Assembly: GCA_938005545.1 (NCBI GenBank)
Contig: CALKXV010000053.1
Span: forward strand, 1 to 64,000
Direction: 5' to 3'
Source: an uncultured Paracoccaceae bacterium
GTDB lineage: Bacteria > Pseudomonadota > Alphaproteobacteria > Rhodobacterales > Rhodobacteraceae
DNA: 64,000 nt
This document shows positions 35,139 through 44,919 of the stretch, piece by piece. The position numbers were made by a program, and so were the translations under genes. Below the pieces are notes generated by a model. That model saw nothing but the letters and a program-made list of their open reading frames with translations, made no database searches and had not been told where the DNA came from. The first letter of the stretch is position 1; each line of letters starts with the position of its first letter.

Positions 35139-36128
35139 ATGAAAACACTTAAACTGCTAGATTTTGTTGAGACGCCGGCATTTGCGCTCGTTTTTCCGGA
35201 TGGTGGCGCGCCTATTATTGCCTTTTGGAACGCCCGCGCCGAAGCCGCCACAGGCTTGATGCGCGAAGATGTGATCGGAAAAGTTCCCACAAATGTGATG
35301 GGTGCGCTTGCAGATCCGTTGATGTCGCGGGACTGGATTGTCGAAACCGGCGAAGTTCGGGTTGATGGTTTGGGGGTTGTGAACCTTGTGGCACTTCCCG
35401 ACGGCAAAACCGTGATTGCGACCGTCCTGATGGCGTCACAGGAATCCGACAAAGAACGCGAATTGTTTCTTGGCATGGCGGTGCATGACGCCCGTGCACC
35501 TTTGCGAAACATCAGTCATCTGTGTGAAGAATTGCTGGTCGACTTTCCCGAAGTTGGTGACGGACGCAATCATCTGGTTCGCAAGGTGCGGGCCGTTGCG
35601 GAAAAAACGTTATCGATGACTGACGATATTCTGCTGTCTGTCCAAGCGACCAGCATGCAACAATCCGAAGCGACGGAAGTCGATCTTCAATCTGTTTGCG
35701 ATCTGATATTTGCAACGCTTGATCCGTCGGGAAAACATGGTCTGATCTCTCGCATTGCGACGGTTGAAGTGGAACGATCCGTTCTTCAGGTGGTGCTTCG
35801 CAACCTGATCGACAATGCAATTTCCCATGGCGGGCGAACAAACTCGCTTTCGATCGAAGTTGATGCCTCGATGACCGATGACGGCCAGCTGAGTGTCCGC
35901 ATTGCCGATGACGGAAAAGGGTTCTCGGATGCGTCGCTTGCCTACCTTGCAGATGGCGAAATACGACGTGGCAGCGGGTTTGGGCTTTATGGTGTGCGCC
36001 GTTTGATCGAAGCACGTGGTGGTTCCTTGCGTATGGCGCGGCACCCCGGTGGTGCAGGCAGCGTGGTAACTGCCACGCTGCCCGGCAAGATTTTACAACA
36101 AACGGAGCAAATTGCCCGCGCGTCGTAA
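35139..36128 (+). CDS. Soluble PAS-domain sensor histidine kinase
   Basis: The 329-residue product has an N-terminal PAS-like domain (residues 1-100), a dimerisation/phosphoacceptor helix with His116 in MAVHDARAPLRNISHL, and a HATPase domain with N box VLRNLIDNAISHGG, G1 box IADDGKGFSD and G2 box GSGFGLYGVRRLIEARGG. There is no membrane span, so it senses something in the cytoplasm. No response regulator is adjacent. It is tail-to-tail with amt, three bases apart, and divergent from the orphan binding protein. Confidence 0.85.
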   Translation: MKTLKLLDFVETPAFALVFPDGGAPIIAFWNARAEAATGLMREDVIGKVPTNVMGALADPLMSRDWIVETGEVRVDGLGVVNLVALPDGKTVIATVLMASQESDKERELFLGMAVHDARAPLRNISHLCEELLVDFPEVGDGRNHLVRKVRAVAEKTLSMTDDILLSVQATSMQQSEATEVDLQSVCDLIFATLDPSGKHGLISRIATVEVERSVLQVVLRNLIDNAISHGGRTNSLSIEVDASMTDDGQLSVRIADDGKGFSDASLAYLADGEIRRGSGFGLYGVRRLIEARGGSLRMARHPGGAGSVVTATLPGKILQQTEQIARAS

Positions 36129-36131
36129 CGC

Positions 36132-37313
36132 TTAGGACGTCATGTCGTAAGCGCGTTCGCTGTGCTGTGCGATATCAAGGCCTGTGGCTTCGGATTCTTC
36201 GTCGACACGCATGCCGACGACAGCTTTGGTGAACAGGGCAATCGCCACGGTCACAACCACGGTAAAGACGCCGACAATGGCAAGGCTGCCAAGCTGCGCC
36301 GCCCAGGCACCCTGACCGAAGACCGCGATCATGATCGTACCAAAGATGCCGCCGACGCCGTGCACGGCAAAAACATCCAGCGTATCGTCGATCTTCAAGC
36401 CGTTGCGCACAACGTTCACCGCTTCCTGACACAGCACACCGGCGATGGCACCAATGACCAACGCTTCGACAGGGCCAACAAACCCCGAAGCCGGGGTAAT
36501 GGATGCCAACCCGGCAATTGTACCGGTGACCAGACCAACAAGCGATGCCTTGCCATACTTGATCCGTTCCCAAAGGGCCCACGTCAGCGAAGCGGTCGCA
36601 GCCGAAATATGCGTCACGGTCAGCGCCATGGCAGCGCCACCATCAGCGGCCAGTTGCGATCCGCCGTTAAAGCCGAACCAGCCGACCCAAAGCATCGCCG
36701 CACCAATCATCACATAACCGGGGTTGTGGGGCGGTTTCGATGTGTCTTTGCGCGCGCCCAGCATAAAGGCCAGCACCAAGGCAGCCAATCCAGCGGTTTG
36801 GTGCACAACGATGCCGCCTGCAAAATCACGCGCGCCCGTTTCGCCAAAGATGCCGCCATCCGCCAACATACCGCCGCCCCAGATCCAGTGAACGACCGGC
36901 GCATAGCAGATCAGCATCCAAAGCCCGGAAAAGACCAAAACGAAGGCGAAGTTGATGCGTTCAACATAAGCGCCCACGATCAGGGCCGGGGTAATAATGG
37001 CAAACGTCATCTGAAAGGCGAAAAACAGAACCTCGGGAATGGTGCCCGCCAGCGTGTCGGCCGTGATGCCGCCCAGGAACATTTTGTCCAATCCGCCCCA
37101 ATAGCCGCTTGTACCGCCGCCAAAGGCAATCGAATACCCAACGACCAACCAAAGCACGCTCATCAAACAGGCGATGGCATAACAATGCATGAAAACGCTC
37201 AGCACATTGCGCGACCGGACCAGCCCGCCGTAGAAAAGTGCCAGCCCCGGCAATGTCATGAACAAGACCAACGCGGTGGCCACGATGATCCAGGCTGTAT
37301 CTGCTCCGACCAT
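36132..37313 (-). CDS. amt: Ammonium transporter
   Basis: The 393-residue inner-membrane protein matches Amt/MEP/Rh transporters, with about 11 spans. Signatures are the Amt motif region DFAGGIVVHQTAGLAALVLA with the first pore histidine near VHQTAG, and FAVHGVGGIFGTI with the second (HG). The conserved ALFYGGLVRSRNVLS is near the N-terminus. GGGGAG precedes the ATG at 37313; the six extra upstream codons are unlikely. No glnK lies upstream, unlike the usual glnK-amtB pair. Confidence 0.95.
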   Translation of the reverse strand: MVGADTAWIIVATALVLFMTLPGLALFYGGLVRSRNVLSVFMHCYAIACLMSVLWLVVGYSIAFGGGTSGYWGGLDKMFLGGITADTLAGTIPEVLFFAFQMTFAIITPALIVGAYVERINFAFVLVFSGLWMLICYAPVVHWIWGGGMLADGGIFGETGARDFAGGIVVHQTAGLAALVLAFMLGARKDTSKPPHNPGYVMIGAAMLWVGWFGFNGGSQLAADGGAAMALTVTHISAATASLTWALWERIKYGKASLVGLVTGTIAGLASITPASGFVGPVEALVIGAIAGVLCQEAVNVVRNGLKIDDTLDVFAVHGVGGIFGTIMIAVFGQGAWAAQLGSLAIVGVFTVVVTVAIALFTKAVVGMRVDEESEATGLDIAQHSERAYDMTS

Positions 37314-37472
37314 GATTTTCTCCCCTCCCATGGATAGATTTGAGGGTCAGGTGACGTATGCGGGGTGCAAGGAAAAGCAGCAGGCGGGCGAAAAGTGCGA
37401 TAATCTTGCGCAGTTTAAGGAGTGATGAAAAAATGAGCAGTCAGGCTCGCCCTATGCTGCAAAAAGGTGCGT

Positions 37473-37940
37473 TTAGATAAGCGCCGCGCCCACTAGCTTT
37501 AACGCGTGATTTACCGTCGCCTGTCGCACCTTGGCGCGGCCAATGGCTCCGAATTCCACAGTTTCGAGCCATGTGTCGCCGCCCGCGGCGGCCCGGGCAA
37601 AACACACCAAACCTTCGGGCTTGGTGTCCGATCCGCCCGGGCCCGCAATCCCTGTTACAGCGACCGTCAATGCGGCACTGGACGCAGCCAATGCGCCTTC
37701 GGCCATCGCGCGCGCAACCTCCTCGGACACGGCCCCAACTGCGGCGATCAATTCCGGTGACACGCCCAGCATTTCGAATTTTGCCGCGTTGGAATAGGTG
37801 ACGAAACCACGGTCAAACACGTCCGACGAGCCGGCCACATCGGTGATCGCAGCTGCAACCATCCCGCCTGTACAGCTTTCGGCGGTGGCAATCATGACGC
37901 CCTTCTTGCGCGCCAATTCGATCAGGGTTTCCGGGCTCAT
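37473..37940 (-). CDS. CinA-family nicotinamide-nucleotide amidohydrolase
   Basis: The 155-residue product is the stand-alone C-terminal CinA domain (PncC), which deamidates NMN to nicotinate mononucleotide. Motifs are ATAESCTGGMVAAAITDVAG with SSDVFDRGFVTYSN, and VAVTGIAGPGGSDTKPEGLV. The MoaB-like N-terminal domain of full CinA is absent, which is normal for this form. It overlaps pgpA upstream by ATGA. Confidence 0.92.
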   Translation of the reverse strand: MSPETLIELARKKGVMIATAESCTGGMVAAAITDVAGSSDVFDRGFVTYSNAAKFEMLGVSPELIAAVGAVSEEVARAMAEGALAASSAALTVAVTGIAGPGGSDTKPEGLVCFARAAAGGDTWLETVEFGAIGRAKVRQATVNHALKLVGAALI

Positions 37941-38428
37941 CCCAACACTCCGTGCGACAGGCCAGCCAGAGCCAATCCGCAGAGAGCGGCAAAAAACCCG
38001 GCGAAGACGTCGTCCAGCATGACGCCAACCGCATCACCGCGCCGGTCCGCCCAACCGATGATCCAAGGTTTCCAGATATCGAACAGCCGGAACAGCAAAA
38101 ACGCCGCGACGATGCCGGGCCAAAGGTTTTGCGGCGGCAAGCCTGCATGAAGCGCGCCGATGGAAACCGGCAAAAGCGCAATCCATTGGCCGACAACTTC
38201 GTCGATGACAATCCAGCCGGGATCGTGATCATCGCTTGCTTCGGTTTCGATCCGCGTGGCGTAAACGCCAGAAAAGTATAAAAGGGCAGCACCAATCGCC
38301 AAGAATACCGGTCCGCCGATCATGTGGACAATCCAGGCGGCGGGCAGGGCCGCCAATGACCCCCATGTACCGGGGGCCGGGCGCAGAAAGCCTGTGCCAA
38401 AAAAGCTGAGGAAAAGCCGCCGCATCAA
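37937..38428 (-). CDS. pgpA: Phosphatidylglycerophosphatase A
   Basis: The 163-residue inner-membrane protein dephosphorylates phosphatidylglycerophosphate to phosphatidylglycerol. It shows the family blocks [20 protein letters not shown] and [18 protein letters not shown], then [20 protein letters not shown] with [19 protein letters not shown] carrying the acidic active-site residues. It is coupled by ATGA overlaps to ispF upstream and cinA downstream. Confidence 0.93.
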   Translation of the reverse strand: MMRRLFLSFFGTGFLRPAPGTWGSLAALPAAWIVHMIGGPVFLAIGAALLYFSGVYATRIETEASDDHDPGWIVIDEVVGQWIALLPVSIGALHAGLPPQNLWPGIVAAFLLFRLFDIWKPWIIGWADRRGDAVGVMLDDVFAGFFAALCGLALAGLSHGVLG

Positions 38429-38904
38429 AGCTTCACCAGCGCCGCTGTGGCCAGTGCGGCAATCCCTTCGCCGCGCCCCGTAAAACCCAACTGTTCGGTT
38501 GTCGTCGCTTTGACACTGACACGATCCAGTGCAATGCCCAGAATTTCAGCCAACCGGGTCCGCATGGCCAGAGCATGGGGCGTGATTTTGGGCGTTTCGC
38601 ACATAATCGTACAATCGACATTCGAAATTTCAAAACCATGTGACCCGGCCAATGCCACCGCGTGGTCAAGGAAAATCCGACTGTCAGCCCCCCGCCATTT
38701 TTCGTCCGAAGGCGGAAAGTGGCGGCCAATGTCGCCTTCGGCCAGCGCGCCGTAAATGGCATCCGTGACGGCGTGCATGGCCACATCCGCATCCGAATGG
38801 CCGACCAAAGCCCGATCGTGGGGCAGCTTCACACCACACAGCGTGATATGATCGCCGGGGCCGAATTTATGCACGTCGAACCCATTTCCAAGCCGGATAT
38901 CCAT
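38425..38904 (-). CDS. ispF: 2-C-methyl-D-erythritol 2,4-cyclodiphosphate synthase
   Basis: The 159-residue product closes the ring of the CDP-methylerythritol phosphate in the MEP isoprenoid pathway. It shows [13 protein letters not shown] with the Asp/His zinc ligands, [20 protein letters not shown] and the final [20 protein letters not shown]. It is a stand-alone IspF: the cytidylyltransferase IspD, often fused to it in alphaproteobacteria, is absent here. The start at 38904 gives the canonical [12 protein letters not shown]; 20 upstream in-frame codons are not family-like. It is divergent from dusB. Confidence 0.95.
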   Translation of the reverse strand: MDIRLGNGFDVHKFGPGDHITLCGVKLPHDRALVGHSDADVAMHAVTDAIYGALAEGDIGRHFPPSDEKWRGADSRIFLDHAVALAGSHGFEISNVDCTIMCETPKITPHALAMRTRLAEILGIALDRVSVKATTTEQLGFTGRGEGIAALATAALVKL

Positions 38905-39093
38905 GTCTTTTGACGCCTTAAGTTGTTGTTCAGAACCTCTAGGCTGTGATTGCGTTGCTGACAATGGTGGCCTGAAGGGGTGGTTCTGCCTAAAAATTAA
39001 TCATATGCCGCTTTCTGTAGCGTCAATTTGGCAGATGCTCGTGAAATGGGCAGTTGAGTAGACTATCTGAAATGCCAATGCACAGGGTTTTGT

Positions 39094-40107
39094 ATGCAAA
39101 TTGTATTTGGTGACATCGCCATCGATCCGCCAGTGGTTCTTGCGCCAATGGCCGGGATCACCGACCTGCCGTTCCGGCAGTTGGTCGCGTCGTTTGGCGC
39201 GGGCCTTGTTGTGAGCGAAATGGTGGCCAGTCAGGAAATGATCCAAGCCAAACCCGGCGTGCGCGAACGCGCCGAATTGGGGTTTGGCCGCGACGTATAT
39301 TTCGAACCGGCTCCCTTTGGGGGGCAGTCATCCGTGCAAATTGCCGGGCGCGATGCCCATTGGATGGCCGAGGCCGCGCGCCACGTAGAAGCCCAAGGGG
39401 CCAAGATCATCGACATAAACATGGGCTGTCCCGCCAAGAAAGTGACGGGCGGGTTGTCTGGATCGGCATTGATGAAAACGCCCGATCATGCGCTGACGTT
39501 GATCGAAGCTGTGGTGTCTGCGGTGACAATCCCGGTGACGTTGAAAACGCGCCTGGGTTGGGATGGCGATTGTTTGAACGCCCCCCTGATCGCGCGACAA
39601 ACCGAAGATGCGGGTATCCAGATGGTCACGATCCACGGACGTACCCGCTGTCAGTTCTATAAAGGTCATGCCGACTGGGGTGCGATCCGCGCAGTCAAAG
39701 ACGCCGTGTCGATCCCGGTTCTGGCGAACGGCGATATATGCACGGTTAATGACGCAAACCAGGCACTAAAGGCGTCGGGTGCTGACGGAGTGATGATCGG
39801 GCGCGGCATCCAAGGCGCGCCGTGGCGGCTGGCCGAGATTGCCCATGCGATGGGGCTTGCGCCAGCGCCTCAGATCCCCGAAGGCGAGGATTTCGTCGAC
39901 ATGGTTGCAAACCACTACAAGGCCTCGCTTGCGTTTTACGGCGAAAAACTAGGCGCGCGGGTCATTCGCAAGCACCTTGGCTGGTATATGGATTATGCCG
40001 GAACGCCATCGCATCTGCGCAAACCCATTTTGACGGGCGATCCCGAAGACGCATTGGCCCTTTTGTCCGAAGCGCTGATCTCACACGAAGCGGAAAAAGC
40101 CGCATGA
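39094..40107 (+). CDS. dusB: tRNA-dihydrouridine synthase DusB (NifR3)
   Basis: The 337-residue flavoenzyme reduces uridines in the tRNA D-loop. It has the FMN barrel motifs [40 protein letters not shown] (catalytic Cys) and [11 protein letters not shown], and [20 protein letters not shown]. It is the first gene of the nifR3-ntrB-ntrC operon known from Rhodobacter capsulatus, and its stop overlaps ntrB by ATGA. Confidence 0.95.
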   Translation: MQIVFGDIAIDPPVVLAPMAGITDLPFRQLVASFGAGLVVSEMVASQEMIQAKPGVRERAELGFGRDVYFEPAPFGGQSSVQIAGRDAHWMAEAARHVEAQGAKIIDINMGCPAKKVTGGLSGSALMKTPDHALTLIEAVVSAVTIPVTLKTRLGWDGDCLNAPLIARQTEDAGIQMVTIHGRTRCQFYKGHADWGAIRAVKDAVSIPVLANGDICTVNDANQALKASGADGVMIGRGIQGAPWRLAEIAHAMGLAPAPQIPEGEDFVDMVANHYKASLAFYGEKLGARVIRKHLGWYMDYAGTPSHLRKPILTGDPEDALALLSEALISHEAEKAA

Positions 40108-41186
40108 CCCGGTTTCAGGATGTCCTTTGGCAATCCCTGCCTGTGCCCGCGATTATGTTCGATGCAAAAGACCGGATCATCGAAATCAATCCGGCAGCCG
40201 AAGGGTTTCTGAACGCCTCCAAGCGTCATGTCGTCGGCACATCGGTTTTTGACACGTTTGTCATTGATGCGCAGGTCGATGAACAAGCCAAGCGCGTTCG
40301 CGAAGAAGGCGCGCCCTTGTTCATGAACAACGTTGATGTCGGCACCAGTCAAAGCGCACCGGTGAATTGCAACATTCAGATCGCGCCGATGATGGACATG
40401 CCCGGCCATCTGCTGATGCTGCTGGAACCCCGAGTTCTGGCAGACCGGTTGGGGCGATCCATGTCAGTGAAATCAGCGGCGAAATCGGCGATTGGCATGT
40501 CCGAAATGTTGGCCCACGAGATCAAGAACCCGCTCGCGGGCATCACCGGGGCCGCGCAATTGTTGTCGATGAACCTGTCGGCTGAAGACCGCGAAATGAC
40601 CGATCTGATCGTCAGCGAAACCCGACGGATCTTGGCCTTGCTGGAACAGGTTGAACAATTTGGAAATCTGCGCCCGCCAACGCGCGAGGCGATCAACCTG
40701 CATGATTTGCTGGATCGCGCGCGCAAATCGGCATCGGTCGGGTTTGCCGCCCATATGGCATTGCTCGAAGATTACGATCCATCGCTGCCGCCCACTTTTG
40801 TGGACGCGGATCAATTGCTGCAAGTGCTTTTGAACCTGTTGAAAAATGCAGCAGAAGCGTCGGGCGGCGCGCCCGGCACAATCACTTTGCGCACGTTTTA
40901 CGACCTGTCACTGCGCCTCAGACGCAAAAGCGGCGCTGCTATGCTGCCCCTGAACATCGAAATCATCGACGACGGCCCGGGTTTACCGCCCGAGATCGAG
41001 CGGGATGTGTTCGAACCTTTCGTATCGGGCCGTGAAAACGGCACCGGCCTGGGGTTGGCGCTGGTGTCAAAAATTATCTCGGATCACGACGGCTGGGTCA
41101 GCGTCAACTCTGTTCCGGGTCGCACAGTTTTTCGAATTTCACTGCCTGTCGCTCCAAAGGACCGGCAGGACAAAGAGGGGACATAA
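40104..41186 (+). CDS. ntrB: Nitrogen regulation sensor histidine kinase NtrB
   Basis: The 360-residue soluble kinase/phosphatase reads nitrogen status through PII and phosphorylates NtrC. It has a PAS domain ([20 protein letters not shown]), phosphoacceptor His138 in [20 protein letters not shown], and a HATPase domain with [14 protein letters not shown] and [20 protein letters not shown]. The ATG at 40104 overlaps the dusB stop; the frame runs further upstream through dusB but that is a shadow. ntrC starts directly after its stop. Confidence 0.95.
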   Translation: MTRFQDVLWQSLPVPAIMFDAKDRIIEINPAAEGFLNASKRHVVGTSVFDTFVIDAQVDEQAKRVREEGAPLFMNNVDVGTSQSAPVNCNIQIAPMMDMPGHLLMLLEPRVLADRLGRSMSVKSAAKSAIGMSEMLAHEIKNPLAGITGAAQLLSMNLSAEDREMTDLIVSETRRILALLEQVEQFGNLRPPTREAINLHDLLDRARKSASVGFAAHMALLEDYDPSLPPTFVDADQLLQVLLNLLKNAAEASGGAPGTITLRTFYDLSLRLRRKSGAAMLPLNIEIIDDGPGLPPEIERDVFEPFVSGRENGTGLGLALVSKIISDHDGWVSVNSVPGRTVFRISLPVAPKDRQDKEGT

Positions 41187-42551
41187 ATGGACGGCACGAT
41201 TTTGGTCGCGGACGACGATCGCACAATCCGCACGGTGCTGACGCAGGCTTTGACGCGGGCTGGGTGCAAAGTGCATGCGACCTCGTCGCTGGTCACGCTG
41301 ATGAGGTGGGTGGAAGAAGGCAAAGGAGATCTTGTTATTTCCGACGTGGTCATGCCCGATGGAAACGGTATCGAACAACTGCCCAAGATCAGTGCTGCAC
41401 GGCCCGGTTTGCCTGTGATCGTGATTTCCGCGCAGAACACCATCGTCACAGCAATCCAAGCAACCGAGGCAGAAGCCTACGATTATTTGCCCAAACCCTT
41501 TGATCTGCCCGATCTGATGAAACGTGCCGGGCGGGCGCTGGACATGAAACGTCGCACCCCAGCACCCCCTGTTGACGCGATCGAAACCACGGCAGATGAT
41601 CTTCCGCTGGTGGGGCGCACGGCGTCGATGCAGGCGCTGTATCAGTTGATTGCGCGGGTGATGAACGCCGATTTGCCGGTTCTGATCACGGGCGAAAGCG
41701 GGACGGGCAAGTCCCTGATCGCACGCACCATTCACGACTTAAGCGATCGACGCACCTTGCAGTTTATCATCGCAACAGGTGCCGATCTTGCAACGATGGA
41801 AGGCCCCGCCACACTGATCAGCCGGGCGCGCAATGGAACCATTCTGTTCGACGAGGTTGCCGATCTCTCCGATGAGGCTCAGGCCCGTATCGTGCGCATG
41901 TTGGACAGTTTCGGTGATAGCGGTCCGCGTGTGATGGCCACCAGCCAGTCTGATCTGGCCGCCCGGATGGAACGCGGGCAGTTTCGCCAAGACCTGTACT
42001 ATCGCCTAAGCGGTGTCACCGTCAGCGTGCCGCCTTTGCGCGACCGGATCGATGACATCGAACTTCTGGCCCAGCATTTCGTTCTGCGCGCAGAAAAAGA
42101 TGGATTGCCGATGCGCCAGTTCGATGCGTCGGCCAAAGAAGTGATCCGCGCTTATTCCTGGCCCGGCAACGTCCGTCAGCTGGAAAACGCCGTTCGACGG
42201 CTTTTGCTGACGGGCACCGAAGATCACGTCACGCGCGCCGATGTTGAAATGGTGTTGGGTCATCAGCCTGCGGTCGAACCTTTGACCGGCGACGATGATG
42301 ACCGTTTGGCGGCTTCGATCTCAAAACACTTGCAACGTTATTTCGACCTTCATGGCGGGCAGTTGCCGCCTTCGGGGTTGTATCAGCGCATTTTGCGCGA
42401 AGTTGAAATGCCGTTGATTGAGATCGCGCTGGATGCAACGGGCGGAAATCAGGCAAAATGCGCTGATTTACTTGGCATCAACCGGAATACCCTCAGAAAG
42501 AAGATCACAGACCTCGATATCCACGTGACACGGCGACGCAAATTGATGTAA
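41187..42551 (+). CDS. ntrC: Nitrogen regulation response regulator NtrC
   Basis: The 454-residue product has a receiver domain (phospho-Asp53 in [12 protein letters not shown]), an AAA+ domain (Walker [29 protein letters not shown]) and a Fis-type DNA-binding end ([20 protein letters not shown]). Between Walker A and Walker B the GAFTGA sigma-54 contact loop is missing; the region reads [20 protein letters not shown]. This is the known feature of R. capsulatus NtrC, which activates sigma-70-type promoters. It is co-transcribed with ntrB. Confidence 0.95.
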   Translation: MDGTILVADDDRTIRTVLTQALTRAGCKVHATSSLVTLMRWVEEGKGDLVISDVVMPDGNGIEQLPKISAARPGLPVIVISAQNTIVTAIQATEAEAYDYLPKPFDLPDLMKRAGRALDMKRRTPAPPVDAIETTADDLPLVGRTASMQALYQLIARVMNADLPVLITGESGTGKSLIARTIHDLSDRRTLQFIIATGADLATMEGPATLISRARNGTILFDEVADLSDEAQARIVRMLDSFGDSGPRVMATSQSDLAARMERGQFRQDLYYRLSGVTVSVPPLRDRIDDIELLAQHFVLRAEKDGLPMRQFDASAKEVIRAYSWPGNVRQLENAVRRLLLTGTEDHVTRADVEMVLGHQPAVEPLTGDDDDRLAASISKHLQRYFDLHGGQLPPSGLYQRILREVEMPLIEIALDATGGNQAKCADLLGINRNTLRKKITDLDIHVTRRRKLM

Positions 42552-42603
42552 AACCGCAACAATAGAGTGGCCGATCCGCGACTGTGGATAAAAGGTCACC
42601 AGA

Positions 42604-44907
42604 ATGCAGGCGGTCGTCGCCAATACGCGACGCATCAACAGAGAGGTCCATGTGACCCAACAGGCACGCGCAGCGATTTGGGGAAACTCAAGCCGTCTCA
42701 GGCAATTACGACGCTTTCGTAATGCGGGAACGCTGAGCCTTGTGATCCTTGGGCCAATGCTGGTCTTTGCCACTTTTATTGTCCTTGGACCAGTTGACCG
42801 GACGTCATCGCCATTGGCTTTGCGACTCGTTTTGATGGCCGACCTCGTTTACGCGCTGGTGGTCGCAACTCTGGTTGCCATGCGGATCGCTTCGATGATC
42901 GCCGCCAGACGGGCCCGTTCGGCAGGTTCTCGCCTGCACTTGCGGCTTACCGGCGTTTTTGCTCTGATCGCTTTGATCCCAACCGTAATGGTTGCGATTT
43001 TTGCTGGAATGACGATCAATGTCGGTCTTGAGGGCTGGTTTTCTGATCGGGTAAGCAGCGTGGTGGGGGCGTCGCTTTCGGCGGCTGAGGCTTATCAGGA
43101 TGATCAACGCGCTGATCTGGAAGAAGATTCAGAAGCATTGGCCGCCTTCCTGAACACATCGAAAGAGCGAGCGGTTTTTGTCTCAGACGGCGAACTTCGC
43201 CAGCTTTTGGGGCAGGGCCAAAATCTGATCCAGCGTGGCTTGCGTGAAGCCTATGTTATTGACGGAACAGGCGAAATCCGGGCGCGCGGCGAGCGGTCAT
43301 ATCTCTTCGACTTCGAAGTCCCCGATGCGGCATCGCTTGAACTGGCCCGCAATGGCGAAACCACCATCATTGCCGATCTTGAGGTCGACGAGTTTCGCGC
43401 CCTTTTGCGACTTCAGGCTTTTCCTGATCGCTACCTTTACGTGTCGCGCAGCGTTGATGGCAAATTGCTGGGTCTATTGGACGATGCAGCCGAAACGGCG
43501 CAGCTTTACAATCAGCTTGAACGCGAACGCGGTCGCTTGGTGTTCGAATTTGGCCTTTTGTACCTTGGATTTGCGGTCATCTTGATTTTGGCGGCCATCT
43601 GGCTAGGGCTTTGGTTTGCCGAACGCTTGGCGCGCCCTGTTGGGCGTTTGGCAGGCGCAGCACAGCGGGTCGGTGCCGGAGATCTGGACGTTCAGGTTCG
43701 TGAAGAGGCCGGTGACGATGAAATCGCCATGCTGGGCCGGTTGTTCAATCAGATGACGCGCCAGCTTAAAGGGCAGCGCGATACGCTTGTGGCCACAAAC
43801 CAGCAAACAGAACGTCGTCGGCGGTTGTTTGACAGTGTGCTTGGCTCGGTAACTGCGGGTGTGATCGGTTTGGATGTTGACGGAAACATTACGTTCATCA
43901 ACCGCTCGGCAGATCGAATTCTGAAGCTGGACGAAGATATGCAGTCCGTTCCTTTAGGGGTCGCGGTGCCGGAATTCGGCGGTTTGCTGGACCGATTGCG
44001 CACAACGGGCGAAGAAACGGATCAGGATGAAATTCGCGTGTCGCGGGGCGGCGTGGCCGAAAACATCCTTGTGCGGATTGCGCGGCGGACGGGGGCGGAA
44101 GGCGAAGATGAAGGCTATGTGATCGCCTTTGACGATGTGACAGATCTGGTCACCGCGCAACGCATGGCTGCCTGGGGCGATGTGGCGCGCCGCATTGCGC
44201 ACGAAATCAAGAACCCATTGACGCCCATCCAGCTTTCGGCGGGTCGCATCAAGCGTAAATTCCGCGATGCGGTTGGCGACGATGCCCACGAATTGGATCA
44301 GATGACCGATGTTATCGTGCGCAAAACCGAAGATCTGCGCCGGATCGTTGATGAGTTTTCCAAGTTTGCAAGGATGCCCGAACCCGAACGTACGGTTCAG
44401 GATCTTGGCCAGATCGTGCGCGATGCCGTCACGCTGCAAGAAACGACCGAGGCGCTGAAACTGACATCGGATTTACCGGATGGCGTCGTGTGTTCTGATC
44501 TGGATGCGACAATGATCGGTCAGGCATTGACAAACCTGATTAAGAACGCCGGAGAAGCCATTGAAAGTCTGGAACAAAAGAGCGGTCTTTCAGAAGGCCA
44601 CGAGGCCCGCGTTCATATCGAAATGCGCACCACGGGTAAGTCCGCCTTCATCGCGATATCCGACAATGGCATTGGCCTTCCCGAAGATCGGTCGCGCCTG
44701 TTTGAACCTTACGTGACGACCCGGTCAGAAGGCACCGGACTTGGTTTGCCGATTGTGAAGAAGATTATCGAAGAACATGGCGGAACTCTTGTCCTGACGG
44801 ATGCGGAACCGCTGGACGGATCCGGGCAAATTGGGGCCCGGGCCGAAATCAACCTGCCGCTGGCGGCAGGAAACGAGCAGCTGAGCGACCTTCAGGTTGC
44901 GGAATAA
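42604..44907 (+). CDS. ntrY: Transmembrane sensor histidine kinase NtrY
   Basis: The 767-residue kinase has about four membrane spans (three in the first 130 residues, one near 320), a periplasmic segment between, a HAMP domain (LARPVGRLAGAAQRVGAGDL), a PAS domain (LGSVTAGVIGLDVDGNITFI), and the kinase core with [20 protein letters not shown] and GTGLGLPIVKKIIEEHGG. It is thought to sense nitrogen or redox state at the membrane and act on NtrX. Start: ATG 42604 has AAAGG upstream; a GTG at 42652 with GAGAGG is an alternative. Confidence 0.95.
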   Translation: MQAVVANTRRINREVHVTQQARAAIWGNSSRLRQLRRFRNAGTLSLVILGPMLVFATFIVLGPVDRTSSPLALRLVLMADLVYALVVATLVAMRIASMIAARRARSAGSRLHLRLTGVFALIALIPTVMVAIFAGMTINVGLEGWFSDRVSSVVGASLSAAEAYQDDQRADLEEDSEALAAFLNTSKERAVFVSDGELRQLLGQGQNLIQRGLREAYVIDGTGEIRARGERSYLFDFEVPDAASLELARNGETTIIADLEVDEFRALLRLQAFPDRYLYVSRSVDGKLLGLLDDAAETAQLYNQLERERGRLVFEFGLLYLGFAVILILAAIWLGLWFAERLARPVGRLAGAAQRVGAGDLDVQVREEAGDDEIAMLGRLFNQMTRQLKGQRDTLVATNQQTERRRRLFDSVLGSVTAGVIGLDVDGNITFINRSADRILKLDEDMQSVPLGVAVPEFGGLLDRLRTTGEETDQDEIRVSRGGVAENILVRIARRTGAEGEDEGYVIAFDDVTDLVTAQRMAAWGDVARRIAHEIKNPLTPIQLSAGRIKRKFRDAVGDDAHELDQMTDVIVRKTEDLRRIVDEFSKFARMPEPERTVQDLGQIVRDAVTLQETTEALKLTSDLPDGVVCSDLDATMIGQALTNLIKNAGEAIESLEQKSGLSEGHEARVHIEMRTTGKSAFIAISDNGIGLPEDRSRLFEPYVTTRSEGTGLGLPIVKKIIEEHGGTLVLTDAEPLDGSGQIGARAEINLPLAAGNEQLSDLQVAE

Positions 44908-44919
44908 AGGAGACCTAAA

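Noticed and set aside
36162-37337. 391-codon plus-strand ORF
   Set aside because: It is the mirror of the ammonium transporter gene; the product is Asn/Gly/His-rich and not protein-like.
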